A stretch of 64,000 nt of DNA, from the NCBI GenBank assembly GCA_964638715.1, contig CAZWZF010000013.1:37197-101196 (forward strand), in the 5' to 3' direction. The position numbers and the translations under genes were made by a program. The notes beneath the pieces were generated by a model that was given only the letters and a program-made list of their open reading frames with translations, was not told the origin of the DNA and searched no databases. The stretch is from JBAXQQ01 sp037131695 (GTDB lineage: Bacteria; Armatimonadota; Hebobacteria; CAIYQO01). Positions 44,426-53,195 of the stretch are shown piece by piece (the stretch's first letter is position 1; each line of letters begins with the position of its first letter).

Positions 44426-45928
44426 ATGAATAAAATTTTTGATTTCTTTGTACAAGGCGTACGATTCGGTGAAATGCAGCAGAATGGTGCATTAGCGGTG
44501 CTGCCGGTGCTCGCAGATTTGCCATTCGGACCGGATTATCTGACTTTGCAGGAAGCACTGGCAGCGGGCACTATTTCCATAACGGAAATCACTGAAGGCG
44601 GGTCAGTGCCGGAACTGGCAGTCACCAACACCGGCAATTTGCCGGTATTGCTATTGGACGGTGAAGAATTGGCGGGGGCAAAACAAAACCGCGTGGTAAA
44701 CACCACCATCCTGTTGAAAGAGCACTCTAAAACTGTTATTCCGGTGAGTTGTGTGGAACATGGCCGCTGGCATTATGCTTCGCGAGAGTTCAAAGATTCC
44801 GGGAATGTGATGGCGGCAAATCTGCGGGCAATGAAAAGCAGCTCAGTATCTTTCTGCCTGAATGAAACAGGACAACGCAGATCTGACCAGGGAGAAGTAT
44901 GGGACGGCGTAGCGGAGATGGTCGACAACTTCAATGTTAAATCCAGTACCGGCGCCATGACTGATATCTATACACATGTTGAAAAGGATATGGCTTCACT
45001 GCTACAGGCATTTACACCGGTGCAGGGACAGCGCGGCATGGTGGTATTTATCAACGGCAAGATTATCGGCATCGAATACCTTTCTCAACCGCGCGCATTT
45101 GCCAAAGTTTTCGAGAAACTACTGCGCAGCTATGCGTTGGACGCGTTGCAGGTGCGAAAACCGAAGGAAACCGTTATCAATACGAATATAGCGCAAGAGT
45201 TTCTGACGACATTTGCCGACAGCGATGTCAAGTCTTACGACGCTCTCGGTTATGGACGCGAACACCGCGTTACCGGCATCACATCGGCAGGTTCGGCACT
45301 GACAGTAGAAGAAACAATGATTCACCTTTCCCTGCTGGCAACGAAGAAAGATAAGCCAGGACGTGGGCGTCGCAATAACGAAGAAAGAAATGAAGTACCT
45401 TTCCCGCGTTCGTATTGGGTAAGCAATGACGATTTTCTCGCCGGATGCTACCCGGGTGCGCCGGAATTACCCGATGCGATACATAAACTGTCCCGACTCC
45501 TTGACTCTGGTATTCGCCGCGTTATCAACTTGATGGAACCGGAAGAAACCGATCACCAGGGACACCTTTTCGAATCTTATGAACCGGTGCTGACCCGCCT
45601 GGCGACAGAACGCGGTATCGAAGTTGATTGCTTGCGCATTCCGATTCCTGACCAGTGTGTAACAACCCGTGAAACGATGCGCCGTATTCTCGACACCATC
45701 GATGAATCTATTGAAAATGATGTGCCCATTTACGTTCATTGCTGGGGTGGCAAAGGCCGAACCGGCACAGTAGTAGGATGCTGGCTGGCACGCCACGGCA
45801 TCGCAAATGGAACAGAAACGCTGGAACGCGTGCAATACCTGCGCCGATACGACCCAACAGCACACCAACCCGCGCCGGAAAACAGAATTCAGTGTAATAT
45901 GGTGCGCAATTGGCAAGAAGGTGAATGA
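44426..45928 (+). CDS. ARPP-1-like domain fused to CX5R protein-phosphatase-like domain
   Basis: A 500-residue cytoplasmic protein. Residues ~1-300 match the pattern of the ARPP-1 domain (ADP-ribosylglycohydrolase and rhodanese/phosphatase-associated protein): LTLQEALAAGTISITEITEG, LPVLLLDGEELAGAKQNRVV, NTTILLKEHSKTVIPVSCVE. Residues ~330-500 are a dual-specificity/tyrosine-phosphatase-like domain (ARSYWVSNDDFLAGCYPGAP-like start, then IPDQ, then YVHCWGGKGRTGTVVGCWLA). The P-loop is C-W-G-G-K-G-R with Cys439 as nucleophile and Arg445. The stop codon overlaps the next ATG (ATGA), and that gene encodes an ADP-ribosylglycohydrolase, exactly the association for which the domain is named. The role is probably in ADP-ribose or NAD-derived nucleotide metabolism; the substrate is unknown. 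Confidence 0.8.
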   Translation: MNKIFDFFVQGVRFGEMQQNGALAVLPVLADLPFGPDYLTLQEALAAGTISITEITEGGSVPELAVTNTGNLPVLLLDGEELAGAKQNRVVNTTILLKEHSKTVIPVSCVEHGRWHYASREFKDSGNVMAANLRAMKSSSVSFCLNETGQRRSDQGEVWDGVAEMVDNFNVKSSTGAMTDIYTHVEKDMASLLQAFTPVQGQRGMVVFINGKIIGIEYLSQPRAFAKVFEKLLRSYALDALQVRKPKETVINTNIAQEFLTTFADSDVKSYDALGYGREHRVTGITSAGSALTVEETMIHLSLLATKKDKPGRGRRNNEERNEVPFPRSYWVSNDDFLAGCYPGAPELPDAIHKLSRLLDSGIRRVINLMEPEETDHQGHLFESYEPVLTRLATERGIEVDCLRIPIPDQCVTTRETMRRILDTIDESIENDVPIYVHCWGGKGRTGTVVGCWLARHGIANGTETLERVQYLRRYDPTAHQPAPENRIQCNMVRNWQEGE

Positions 45929-46866
45929 GTATGACATTGAATGACAGAAAACTCGGCAGCCTTTGGGGTGCAATAATCGGCGACGCGCTGGGCGTCCCGG
46001 TGGAATTCTCTTCGCGGAAAGAGCGGGGAGAAGACCCGGTTGTGGGAATGCGCGGGTATGGACAATACAACCAGCCGCCGGGAACATGGTCGGATGACAG
46101 TTCGATGCTGCTGTGTACCGTGGAAGCGTTAAGTGAGCCTGAATACAGCGCAAAACAACTGGCGGGAATGTTCCTTAACTGGCGTCAATACGGATATATG
46201 ACACCGCACGGGGATTGTTTTGACATTGGCATTGCTACCAGCAAAGCACTGTCAAGGTTTGAAAACGGTACGCCGCCGGAAGAATCTGGCGGCACCGAGG
46301 AAGGCGACAATGGCAACGGTTCGCTGATGCGCATATTGCCGGTGGCATTGCGATACACAGACGCGCCTATCGAAGACATGCTGTTCATAGCGCACCGTAT
46401 ATCAGCAATCACTCACCGGCATCCCCGCAGCCAGATGGCATGCGGCTTGTATTGCATCATGGCAAAAGCATTGCTGAATGGGATGACACCACCGCAGTCA
46501 TACCGGTACATGGTTAAACAAGGCAGCCAATTCTATAATACGGCACCATTTGCCGCTGAATACCCGCATTTTACCCGCATACTTACCAACGATATTTCAA
46601 AACTGCCAGAAGCAGACATCGCATCAAAAGGATACGTGATAAATACCCTGGAAGCCAGCCTGTGGTGCTTGCTAACCAGCAATTCCTTTGAAGAAACTGT
46701 GCTGAAAGCAGTAAACCTTGGCGGCGACACTGATACAACAGGGTGTGTCGCAGGCGGTTTGGCAGGTCTATATTACGGCATGGCATCTATCCAACAAGCA
46801 TGGATAGATGCGATAGTGAGAAAAGATGATATCGGCGAAATTTTGGAGAAGTTTATAGGTGTTTAA
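45925..46866 (+). CDS. ADP-ribosylglycohydrolase family protein
   Basis: A 313-residue all-helical protein of the DraG/ARH family, which removes ADP-ribose from modified residues or cleaves related ADP-ribosyl compounds with a binuclear Mg centre. Diagnostic motifs: LWGAIIGDALGVPVEF near the N-terminus, TWSDDSSMLLCTVEAL (metal-binding Ser/Asp-Asp), GDNGNGSLMRILPVAL, and the C-terminal NLGGDTDTTGCVAGGLAG (metal-binding Asp-x-Asp). All key acidic residues are present. The start overlaps the upstream stop by ATGA, so the two are co-translated. MSMTLND offers a second ATG two codons later. Substrate unproved: protein ADP-ribose, free nucleotide adducts, or nucleic-acid ADP-ribose are all open. 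Confidence 0.93.
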   Translation: MSMTLNDRKLGSLWGAIIGDALGVPVEFSSRKERGEDPVVGMRGYGQYNQPPGTWSDDSSMLLCTVEALSEPEYSAKQLAGMFLNWRQYGYMTPHGDCFDIGIATSKALSRFENGTPPEESGGTEEGDNGNGSLMRILPVALRYTDAPIEDMLFIAHRISAITHRHPRSQMACGLYCIMAKALLNGMTPPQSYRYMVKQGSQFYNTAPFAAEYPHFTRILTNDISKLPEADIASKGYVINTLEASLWCLLTSNSFEETVLKAVNLGGDTDTTGCVAGGLAGLYYGMASIQQAWIDAIVRKDDIGEILEKFIGV

Positions 46867-47338
46867 GTACCTAAGTACGAACAATAAAGTCATAATTTTA
46901 AATAAGGAACTGAAAACTATTAGTAAAAACACAAAAGTGTTTTGTCCCAAGTTGTATAAATTTGTCGATACACAGTAGTAAAATTGTCGTTAATTTAATA
47001 GCCATGGAGTGGCGATATAAATAAGTAACCCCGGACGTTAACCTTACGCTTATACACATTTTAAAATAGAAAAAAAAATGTGTTATTTGAGACGACCCCA
47101 GGGGTCAAAGTTATATTGATAAAATGTGCATAAGGGTGAGATTTCCACCTGGGGTTACTTATTAAAATGCCTTTACAAAGAATAGCTGAAAACTGAAAAC
47201 TTGTCCGAATTATTTGGGTTTGGTAATTAATACATACAAATATTGACATCGCCATAGAACTCTTGCATACTTCCATTATAATTTATCGGGTTTGCAATAC
47301 CTGATGAAACCCTGAATTTTTCATGGGAGATATGCCGC
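46867..47338. other. Intergenic region containing a MITE-like element
   Basis: AT-rich, non-coding. It holds the inverted-repeat element at 47021-47162. The ribosome binding site region of the MFS gene (GGGAGA at ~47322) lies at its right end. No gene was seen. Confidence 0.6.
47021..47162. repeat. MITE-like element with ~42-bp imperfect inverted ends
   Basis: The left arm (47021-47062, ataagtaacccc…cacatttt) and the reverse complement of the right arm (47121-47162) share ataagtaacccc at the tip and cttat.cacatttt at the inner end, with scattered mismatches between. The centre contains the palindrome GACCCCAGGGGTC (47094-47106). No transposase is present nearby. Confidence 0.65.
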
Positions 47339-48661
47339 ATGTCTGAAACTTCGCTGCCGGTTGCTGCTGTTGACCGTGCGATACGCCTGACGTATGCGCA
47401 GGCAATGATTGGTTCGGTGTATGCCGCATCAACCGGCGGTATGTTCCTCATCGGCTATGCGTTAAAATTGCAGGCTACAGATGTGCAAATCGGCTTGATG
47501 ACTACCATTCCCATGCTCAGCGTATGTGTGCAACTGCTTTCTTCAGCATTAATAGAGAACGGAATCAGTCGACGCCTGTTGACTATTCTATCAGCATTCG
47601 GCAATGTGCTGGGGTGGGCACTGGTAATACTTATTCCATACGTTCTGGCTTCCCAAACACCAACAGTGAAAATCGGCGCTCTTATATTGATAATTACCCT
47701 GGTGACTTTTTTTGGACAGATCTCCAACAATGCCCGCTGGAGTTGGGTAGGCGATTTGATACCGTCATCGTTTCGCGGAACATTTTTCGGACGGCTGACA
47801 ATGTATGGCGGCATAATTGGAACTATTTTCGCGCTGGTTGAAGGCCGGTTTCTGGATGCCATCAAAGCAAGGGGAATTGAAGCCTTCAGTATGCTTTTCG
47901 CTTTCGGCATGATTTTCGGCATCATAAATGCCTTGTTATTTGTGCCGCAACCGGATATTTCTGTTGACAGGCATGAAAAAACTGAGAATTTTTGGGTATT
48001 GGCAAGAAATACTTTTTCTAACCGTGCATTAATTCCGGTTATGATCTTCGCTTTGCTCTGGTCAATGCAGGGAATCGCCGGCCCTTTTTATGCCACATAC
48101 CTGTTGCGCGACTTAAAAATACCGTTCTTTAACCTGGGGTTGATTAACTCGATAGTTACCCTGGTAATGCTGGTATCATCACAGTTTTGGGGACGTATTG
48201 TCGACCGTTACGGCTGCCGTCCGGTAGTCATAGCAACAGTAGTCTCGCAAATTCCGCTGCCATTTATCTGGATATGGCTGACATATCCCCACGCGGTGTA
48301 TATGGTTTTGCCATTCATTCATGTGCTGGTTGGCTTTGCATCAGCCGGTCTTGCTGTAGCACTCAATACGCTTATATACAAGGTTATTCCACCGGCAGGA
48401 CGTTCTATACAGGCAGCAATTTATTCCATCATAGTGGTTCTCGGTGCCGCACCGATGCCCGCCATTGGCGGGCACCTGCCCGGATGGCTAAATTCACTTG
48501 GAATGCATGTTGACCTGCGCTGTACATTTTTCGCACAAATTTTAGTCCTTGCCGCCGCAGCCTATTCCGCCCGTTTCATACATGAACCAGACTCTCAACA
48601 TACCAGCAACCTGGTAAAAAAATTACTAAACCATCTAAAAAGTCCAAAGACGCTGGCATAG
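47339..48661 (+). CDS. Major facilitator superfamily transporter
   Basis: A 440-residue polytopic membrane protein with about 12 hydrophobic segments. MFS features: the first-loop region SALIENGISRRLLTILSAFG between helices 2 and 3, and a repeated second-half counterpart GRIVDRYGCRPVVIATVV. It resembles bacterial MFS proteins annotated as sugar or efflux permeases, but substrate cannot be inferred. It starts with ATG at 47339, preceded by GGGAGA. Neighbouring genes give no clear pathway link. Inner membrane. Confidence 0.85.
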   Translation: MSETSLPVAAVDRAIRLTYAQAMIGSVYAASTGGMFLIGYALKLQATDVQIGLMTTIPMLSVCVQLLSSALIENGISRRLLTILSAFGNVLGWALVILIPYVLASQTPTVKIGALILIITLVTFFGQISNNARWSWVGDLIPSSFRGTFFGRLTMYGGIIGTIFALVEGRFLDAIKARGIEAFSMLFAFGMIFGIINALLFVPQPDISVDRHEKTENFWVLARNTFSNRALIPVMIFALLWSMQGIAGPFYATYLLRDLKIPFFNLGLINSIVTLVMLVSSQFWGRIVDRYGCRPVVIATVVSQIPLPFIWIWLTYPHAVYMVLPFIHVLVGFASAGLAVALNTLIYKVIPPAGRSIQAAIYSIIVVLGAAPMPAIGGHLPGWLNSLGMHVDLRCTFFAQILVLAAAAYSARFIHEPDSQHTSNLVKKLLNHLKSPKTLA

Positions 48662-48986
48662 CAATAAGTTAAAATGCCAACAAACGCGACAATAAAGAAG
48701 TCTAAACTCCGAGAGGTGGCCAGAGCGTCCCGCTCGGAAAAAGGAAGAACCGTGAGAAAATTTCAGCGATTATCACCTTCTTACGCAGTCAGCGTCACCG
48801 AGACGGATGACGCCACGTTTAGGACATGATGTCGTAGGGAATGCCGTCCCCGGCGTTCTGCATATACCGCAATACCATCTAATAAATATAAATTCTGCCG
48901 ACAGTAAGGCGGAATGCCGAGGACGGCATTCCCTACAATTACTTTTCTATCAGTGGCGCCACGTTTAATCCGTATAGATAGTTTCT
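48662..48986. other. Intergenic region with repeats
   Basis: Contains a hairpin formed by TCCGAG (~48706) and CTCGGA (~48733) soon after the MFS stop, a possible terminator, and the inverted repeat at 48834-48936. An 11-bp direct repeat cgccacgttta occurs at 48811-48821 and 48957-48967 and flanks that element. No gene was seen. Confidence 0.5.
48834..48936. repeat. 103-bp element with perfect 16-bp inverted ends
   Basis: GTAGGGAATGCCGTCC (48834-48849) and GGACGGCATTCCCTAC (48921-48936) are exact inverted complements. A shorter relative is at 44257-44277. This is a small non-coding palindromic repeat of the kind often scattered through intergenic DNA. Confidence 0.75.
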
Positions 48987-49163
48987 TTACTTCAATATCC
49001 AAAAACATCGTTTCGGTGAAACGATGGTGCCTTCAGCTTTTAACTTTTCCATGATTTTATCTACAGCTTTGCGGTCAACCCCGGAAATCTCGGCGACTTT
49101 ACCGGCATTCAACGGTTCACTTGAACCTTTAAAAGCATCTATAACTTTCTCTTGGTCTGTCAT
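48987..49163 (-). CDS. Small winged-helix DNA-binding protein
   Basis: A 58-residue protein. The ATG at 49163 is chosen because AAAAGGAGAT lies 8-17 bp upstream; the longer frame to 49196 would place the ribosome binding site inside the gene. The sequence TDQEKVIDAFKGSSEPLNAG, then KVAEISGVDRKAVDKIMEKL and IVSPKRCFWIL, has the helix-helix-turn-helix-wing order of a minimal winged helix, with a basic recognition helix. Several small single-domain families (including DsrD-like ones) have this form. The target is unknown. It lies between an MFS gene and the GspE-type ATPase gene with its own leader. Confidence 0.7.
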   Translation of the reverse strand: MTDQEKVIDAFKGSSEPLNAGKVAEISGVDRKAVDKIMEKLKAEGTIVSPKRCFWILK

Positions 49164-49223
49164 GGTTAATATCTCCTTTTTTAATTTAATATTCATCTAA
49201 TGTGGGCTTTGCCTACAACCTAT

Positions 49224-49314
49224 AATTATTCACCACAAAAGATCGCAAAAGATCACAAAAGAAGAATTTATTAAAACTCTTTGTGTTCTTTGTGCTCCTT
49301 TGCGGTGAATAATT
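49224..49314. repeat. Inverted-repeat element (AATTATTCACC ends)
   Basis: AATTATTCACC (49224-49234) and GGTGAATAATT (49304-49314) enclose purine/pyrimidine-rich imperfect complements (cacaaaagatcgcaaaag against ctttgtgctcctttgcgg). It belongs to the widely seen class of dispersed repeats rich in cacaaag/ctttgtg. Confidence 0.65.
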
Positions 49315-49382
49315 GCCCATTACATTAATTTACAAATAACTTGTTTTATTTTAACGTTCTTTGGACTTAAGGTACTAAAATG

Positions 49383-49417
49383 CTATTTCCCCCTTCTGTA
49401 ATGAAAGGGGGAAATAG
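49383..49417 (-). terminator. Terminator of the GspE-type ATPase gene
   Basis: A perfect 13-bp stem CTATTTCCCCCTT (49383-49395) / AAGGGGGAAATAG (49405-49417) with a 9-nt loop. It lies 9 bp past the stop of the minus-strand gene and is followed on that strand by CATTTT. Confidence 0.8.
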
Positions 49418-49425
49418 TATCTTAT

Positions 49426-50919
49426 TTACCGTAAAACTCTCAGCACTTCCTCTATCGATGTCCTGCCTTCGGCGGCTTTTTGCAGGCCGTCCTGCAGCAT
49501 GGTGGTCATACCGCCAGCGATGGCAGCTTTTTGCATTTCTTCTTTCGACGCGCGTTTGTTGATCAGTTCACCCAGGTGTTCGGTCATGATTAACACCTCA
49601 TGAATAGCGATGCGGCCGCGGAAACCACGCTGTGCACATTCCGGACAACCTACCGGGTGGTAATATATCGCGTTCAACAAAGAACTGTCATTTATACCCA
49701 ATGTGTGAAGCTGTTCATCCGCTTTATTTATTGGCTGCTTACAATTTTCACAAAGTCGGCGCACCAGTCGTTGATTGATGATGCAGTTGGTGCTGGCGGA
49801 AATCAGAAATGGTTCAATACCCATATCCAGCATGCGCATAAGCGAATCAACAGCGGAATTAGTGTGCAAAGTACTGAAGACCAGGTGTCCGGTTATCGCA
49901 GCCTGGATAGATATTTCCAGGGTTTCCCGGTCGCGCATTTCACCTACTAAAATAACATCCGGGTCCTGGCGCAAAAATGAACGCAACGCGGATGAGAAGG
50001 TATATCCAACCCGCATATTTACCTGTGATTGAGTGGCATTTGGAAGCAGATATTCAACCGGATCTTCGATAGTCATCAACTTCATTTCCGGACCGGCGAT
50101 ATCCATCAGGCAACTATACAGCGTAGTTGTTTTTCCGCTGCCGGTTGGGCCGGTACAAAATACCATGCCATTGGGACGGTGAATTGACTCGCGAATTCGG
50201 GTAAGGTCGCTATTTGATATAGATACCTTATCAAGACTCAATAAGACATGGCTCTGATCTAATATCCGCATTACCACAGACTCGCCAAATACCATTGGAG
50301 TCATATTTACCCGCAAATCTAAATCCCGACCTTTGAAATTTACAATGATGCGTCCATCTTGCGGCAATTTTTTCTCATCCTGGTTCATGGCAGACATGAT
50401 TTTAATTCGCTGAACTACCGCCCCGTAAATTTCAATCGGCAAACGGCGGATTTCATGCAAAACGCCATCAACGCGGTATCGCAGCAACGATTCAGTTTTA
50501 TTTTCGCTTCGAATTGGCTCCAGGTGAATATCACTGGCACGCATACTGATTGCATAACCGATGATACTGTTGGTAAGCGCAATTGTTTTCTGCTCGCGAG
50601 AATCCTCTTCTTCATTGATAGCAGGGATAGGAGTATCGATGTTTCTGAAGAAAAACGCCAGTTCTTCATCCAAAACATCATGTTGCACGCCAGCAGTAGC
50701 AACCGCCAGCGAATCACGGTTGAGATAGGCAGTCAGGTCGGCCTTGCGAAAACGCCACTGATTTCCCACTTTCGACCCTTTCACATCGCCACGTTCCAGC
50801 ATGCGATAAAGAGTCGGCTTGCTGATACCGAGAAACTTCACCGCTTCAGCCAGCGACATCAATTCTTCATTCGAGCCTTCCGACGCACCCGCCGGATTAG
50901 TTTTAATTTTCTTCGCCAT
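49426..50919 (-). CDS. GspE/PilB-family secretion ATPase with N-terminal excisionase-type HTH
   Basis: A 497-residue protein. The C-terminal ~390 residues are a type II secretion/type IV pilus assembly ATPase: Walker A GPTGSGKTT (257-264 region), Asp box LMTIEDPVEY, Walker B VGEMRDRETLEISIQAA, His box TGHLVFSTLHTNSA, and the Zn-finger pair CENC…CPECAQRGFRGR. In place of the usual N1/MshEN region, residues ~21-68 are a MerR/excisionase-like helix-turn-helix (SLAEAVKFLGISKPTLYRML, then GDVKGSKVGNQWRFRKADL). The ATPase probably powers assembly of the pseudopilins in this window. The HTH implies DNA binding, or reuse of the fold as a docking domain. No other pilus gene is adjacent. A terminator follows. 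Confidence 0.92.
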   Translation of the reverse strand: MAKKIKTNPAGASEGSNEELMSLAEAVKFLGISKPTLYRMLERGDVKGSKVGNQWRFRKADLTAYLNRDSLAVATAGVQHDVLDEELAFFFRNIDTPIPAINEEEDSREQKTIALTNSIIGYAISMRASDIHLEPIRSENKTESLLRYRVDGVLHEIRRLPIEIYGAVVQRIKIMSAMNQDEKKLPQDGRIIVNFKGRDLDLRVNMTPMVFGESVVMRILDQSHVLLSLDKVSISNSDLTRIRESIHRPNGMVFCTGPTGSGKTTTLYSCLMDIAGPEMKLMTIEDPVEYLLPNATQSQVNMRVGYTFSSALRSFLRQDPDVILVGEMRDRETLEISIQAAITGHLVFSTLHTNSAVDSLMRMLDMGIEPFLISASTNCIINQRLVRRLCENCKQPINKADEQLHTLGINDSSLLNAIYYHPVGCPECAQRGFRGRIAIHEVLIMTEHLGELINKRASKEEMQKAAIAGGMTTMLQDGLQKAAEGRTSIEEVLRVLR

Positions 50920-51227
50920 GTCATTTCCCCTTTCTGATATGTATAATCAGTTGTTATCATATAACATTATGCTACTGCATGATAACTTTGTCAAGAGGTA
51001 AAAAGAAGGTTTTTGAAAATATTTGATAATTTATTTATATACAGGACTTTCTCTCTGAAAGTCCTGTAATAATTAATATTAAAAAATTAAAAAATAATAT
51101 CGTTTTTTAACCAGAATCAGTTGTATAATGAATGTGAATATAAAAAGTAGTCAAAAGACTATAATTTTGAAAGCGTGTTGGATGTGCTTGAAAGAATATT
51201 CGTTTCCAGGGAAGTAAGGAACTTGAC
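50920..51227. other. Divergent intergenic region before the hybrid kinase
   Basis: A perfect 11-bp hairpin ACAGGACTTTC/GAAAGTCCTGT (51041-51051 with 51057-51067) has no T-run after it. TATAAT at 51160-51165 overlaps a small palindrome AGTCaaaaGACT (~51149-51160), a plausible -10 for the kinase operon. AAGGAAC before the ATG at 51228 is the ribosome binding site. No gene was seen. Confidence 0.5.
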
Positions 51228-53195
51228 ATGACAGAACTAAACCAGAATACAATACTTGTTGTCGATGATACGCCAGCAAATATCAATTTATTACGAAAAA
51301 TATTGAAAAATCAATATAAAATACTCGTAGCCGCTACCGGCAAGCAAGCACTTGAAATTATACACACTATACCCGCACCTGATTTGATTTTATTGGATGT
51401 TATGATGCCGGGAATAGATGGATATGAGGTTTGCCGACAACTGCAGGCGGACGATTCGACGGCTGATATTCCTGTTATTTTCGTTACAGCGAAATCTGAA
51501 ATAGAGAATGAAGAAGCAGGATTTAAACTTGGTGCTGTTGACTATATAACTAAACCTATTTCTCCAACAATCGTTTTAGCAAGAGTAAAAACTCATATGG
51601 CGTTAAGCCTGGCCCGTAAAAAGCTGGAAGAACAAAATATCGAATTGCTTGAGTCCGCACGACTAAAGGAAGATGTGGAAAATATCACCCGACATGATTT
51701 AAAAGCACCACTCACCTGTCTCATCGGTATGCCGTCATTAGTGTTGAGTGGTGGGAATCTCACATCAGAACAAGAAGAATTTTTAACGATCATTGAAGAA
51801 TCCAGTTACCGAATGCTGCACATGATTAATAGTTCGTTAGACCTTTACAAAATGGAGAAGAAAAGTTATCTGTTTAACCCTACTGCTGTTAATGTATACG
51901 CTGTAGCTAAGAAGGTGATACGGGAATTGCATAATTTACTCGATGCAAAAAAGTGTGAAGTACTTATTGACATTGACACACAACCGGCAACATCGAATGA
52001 CAACTTTATAGTTTGGGCAGAGGAGTTACTTACTTATTCTTTATTGGAGAACTTATTAAAAAATGCTATCGAAGCATCTCCAGAGGAATGTAAAATCACG
52101 ATATCATTCACAAACGGCGAACAACCACATGTTGCCATTCATAATTTTGGCGCTGTACCAGAAGCTTTACGAGATAAATTTTTCGAAAAATATACTACAG
52201 ATGGCAAGAAAGGTGGAACTGGACTCGGTACTTATTCTGCGCAGTTGATGATTAAAACCCAGGGTGGCAGCATTGCGATGCAGACTTCTACAGATGACGG
52301 TACTACGATAACCATTACTTTTCTTCCAATCTCAACAGGAAATCACGAAAAGATATTTTCTGATAATCAGTTAGACACCTGTTCAGAAGAAGTAATAGAA
52401 CAACTGATTATTGATCATCCTCTTCGCGTTTTAGTTGTTGATGATAACTCAAGCAACCGACAGCTAATCGAACGTTACCTTGAACATCCTATGATTGTAC
52501 GAGATATGGCAGTGGATGGAGACTCGGCTTTTGCATTGGTGCAATCTAACAGTTATGACTTTATTCTTCTTGATTTAGAAATGCCCGGGATGGACGGATT
52601 AAAGACTATCTCGCAAATACGATTATGGGAAAAACAAAACACACAATTACCCAATCGCGTTATCGCATTATCAGGACATGATGATATTGATACTATTAAA
52701 CGTTGCCAGGATGCTGGTTTTACAGATTACATAAAAAAACCGATAGACAAGTCTGCTTTTCTCAATTTATTAATTTGTAACGCTAATACTTCAGCATCGG
52801 TTGTTATTTCAGAGACATCAACTGGTACTGAACCATATTACACGGTAATTATCAGCAATGATTTGCAAGACCTGATACCCAAGTTTCTTATCTTTAACCG
52901 AGAGGGAATTGTAAAAATACAAACTGCTGTTGATGCTGATGATTATGATACCGTCCGCTCAGTCTGCCATAATTTAAAAGGTTCGGCGAGTATGTATGGA
53001 TTCAGCAAGTTGAGTGCCTTATTCTCAACAGTTGAATCTGCGGCATTAGTTGCCCAGCGTGATAATATTATTAATGGCATAGCTGCGCTTAATGATTATC
53101 TTAATAAGGTAAATATACAATATCAACAGAATGATAGCTCAATAACTTCACACAATACTACTAATTTAACGGGGGAAGAAAATGTCACAAATTAA
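51228..53195 (+). CDS. Hybrid histidine kinase, REC-HisKA-HATPase-REC-HPt
   Basis: A 655-residue soluble phosphorelay protein with no membrane segment. Domains in order: receiver 1 (ILVVDDTPANINLLRKIL, phospho-acceptor Asp57 in LILLDVMMPG), coiled linker, HisKA with His156 in ITRHDLKAPLTCL, HATPase (LLENLLKNAIEASPEE N-box, GGTGLGTYSAQLM G-box), receiver 2 (LRVLVVDDNSSNRQLIERYL, Asp449 in FILLDLEMPGMDG), and HPt with His581 in HNLKGSASMYG. All phosphotransfer residues are present, so a complete internal relay is possible. The final acceptor may be the coupled lone receiver at 53182, whose start lies 14 bp inside this gene. With no sensor domain, input must come through receiver 1 or a partner. 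Confidence 0.95.
   Translation: MTELNQNTILVVDDTPANINLLRKILKNQYKILVAATGKQALEIIHTIPAPDLILLDVMMPGIDGYEVCRQLQADDSTADIPVIFVTAKSEIENEEAGFKLGAVDYITKPISPTIVLARVKTHMALSLARKKLEEQNIELLESARLKEDVENITRHDLKAPLTCLIGMPSLVLSGGNLTSEQEEFLTIIEESSYRMLHMINSSLDLYKMEKKSYLFNPTAVNVYAVAKKVIRELHNLLDAKKCEVLIDIDTQPATSNDNFIVWAEELLTYSLLENLLKNAIEASPEECKITISFTNGEQPHVAIHNFGAVPEALRDKFFEKYTTDGKKGGTGLGTYSAQLMIKTQGGSIAMQTSTDDGTTITITFLPISTGNHEKIFSDNQLDTCSEEVIEQLIIDHPLRVLVVDDNSSNRQLIERYLEHPMIVRDMAVDGDSAFALVQSNSYDFILLDLEMPGMDGLKTISQIRLWEKQNTQLPNRVIALSGHDDIDTIKRCQDAGFTDYIKKPIDKSAFLNLLICNANTSASVVISETSTGTEPYYTVIISNDLQDLIPKFLIFNREGIVKIQTAVDADDYDTVRSVCHNLKGSASMYGFSKLSALFSTVESAALVAQRDNIINGIAALNDYLNKVNIQYQQNDSSITSHNTTNLTGEENVTN

Noticed and set aside
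45467..46153. 228-residue minus-strand open frame across the ARPP-1/ADP-ribosylglycohydrolase junction
   Set aside because: It overlaps two strongly supported genes on the opposite strand and has no domain.
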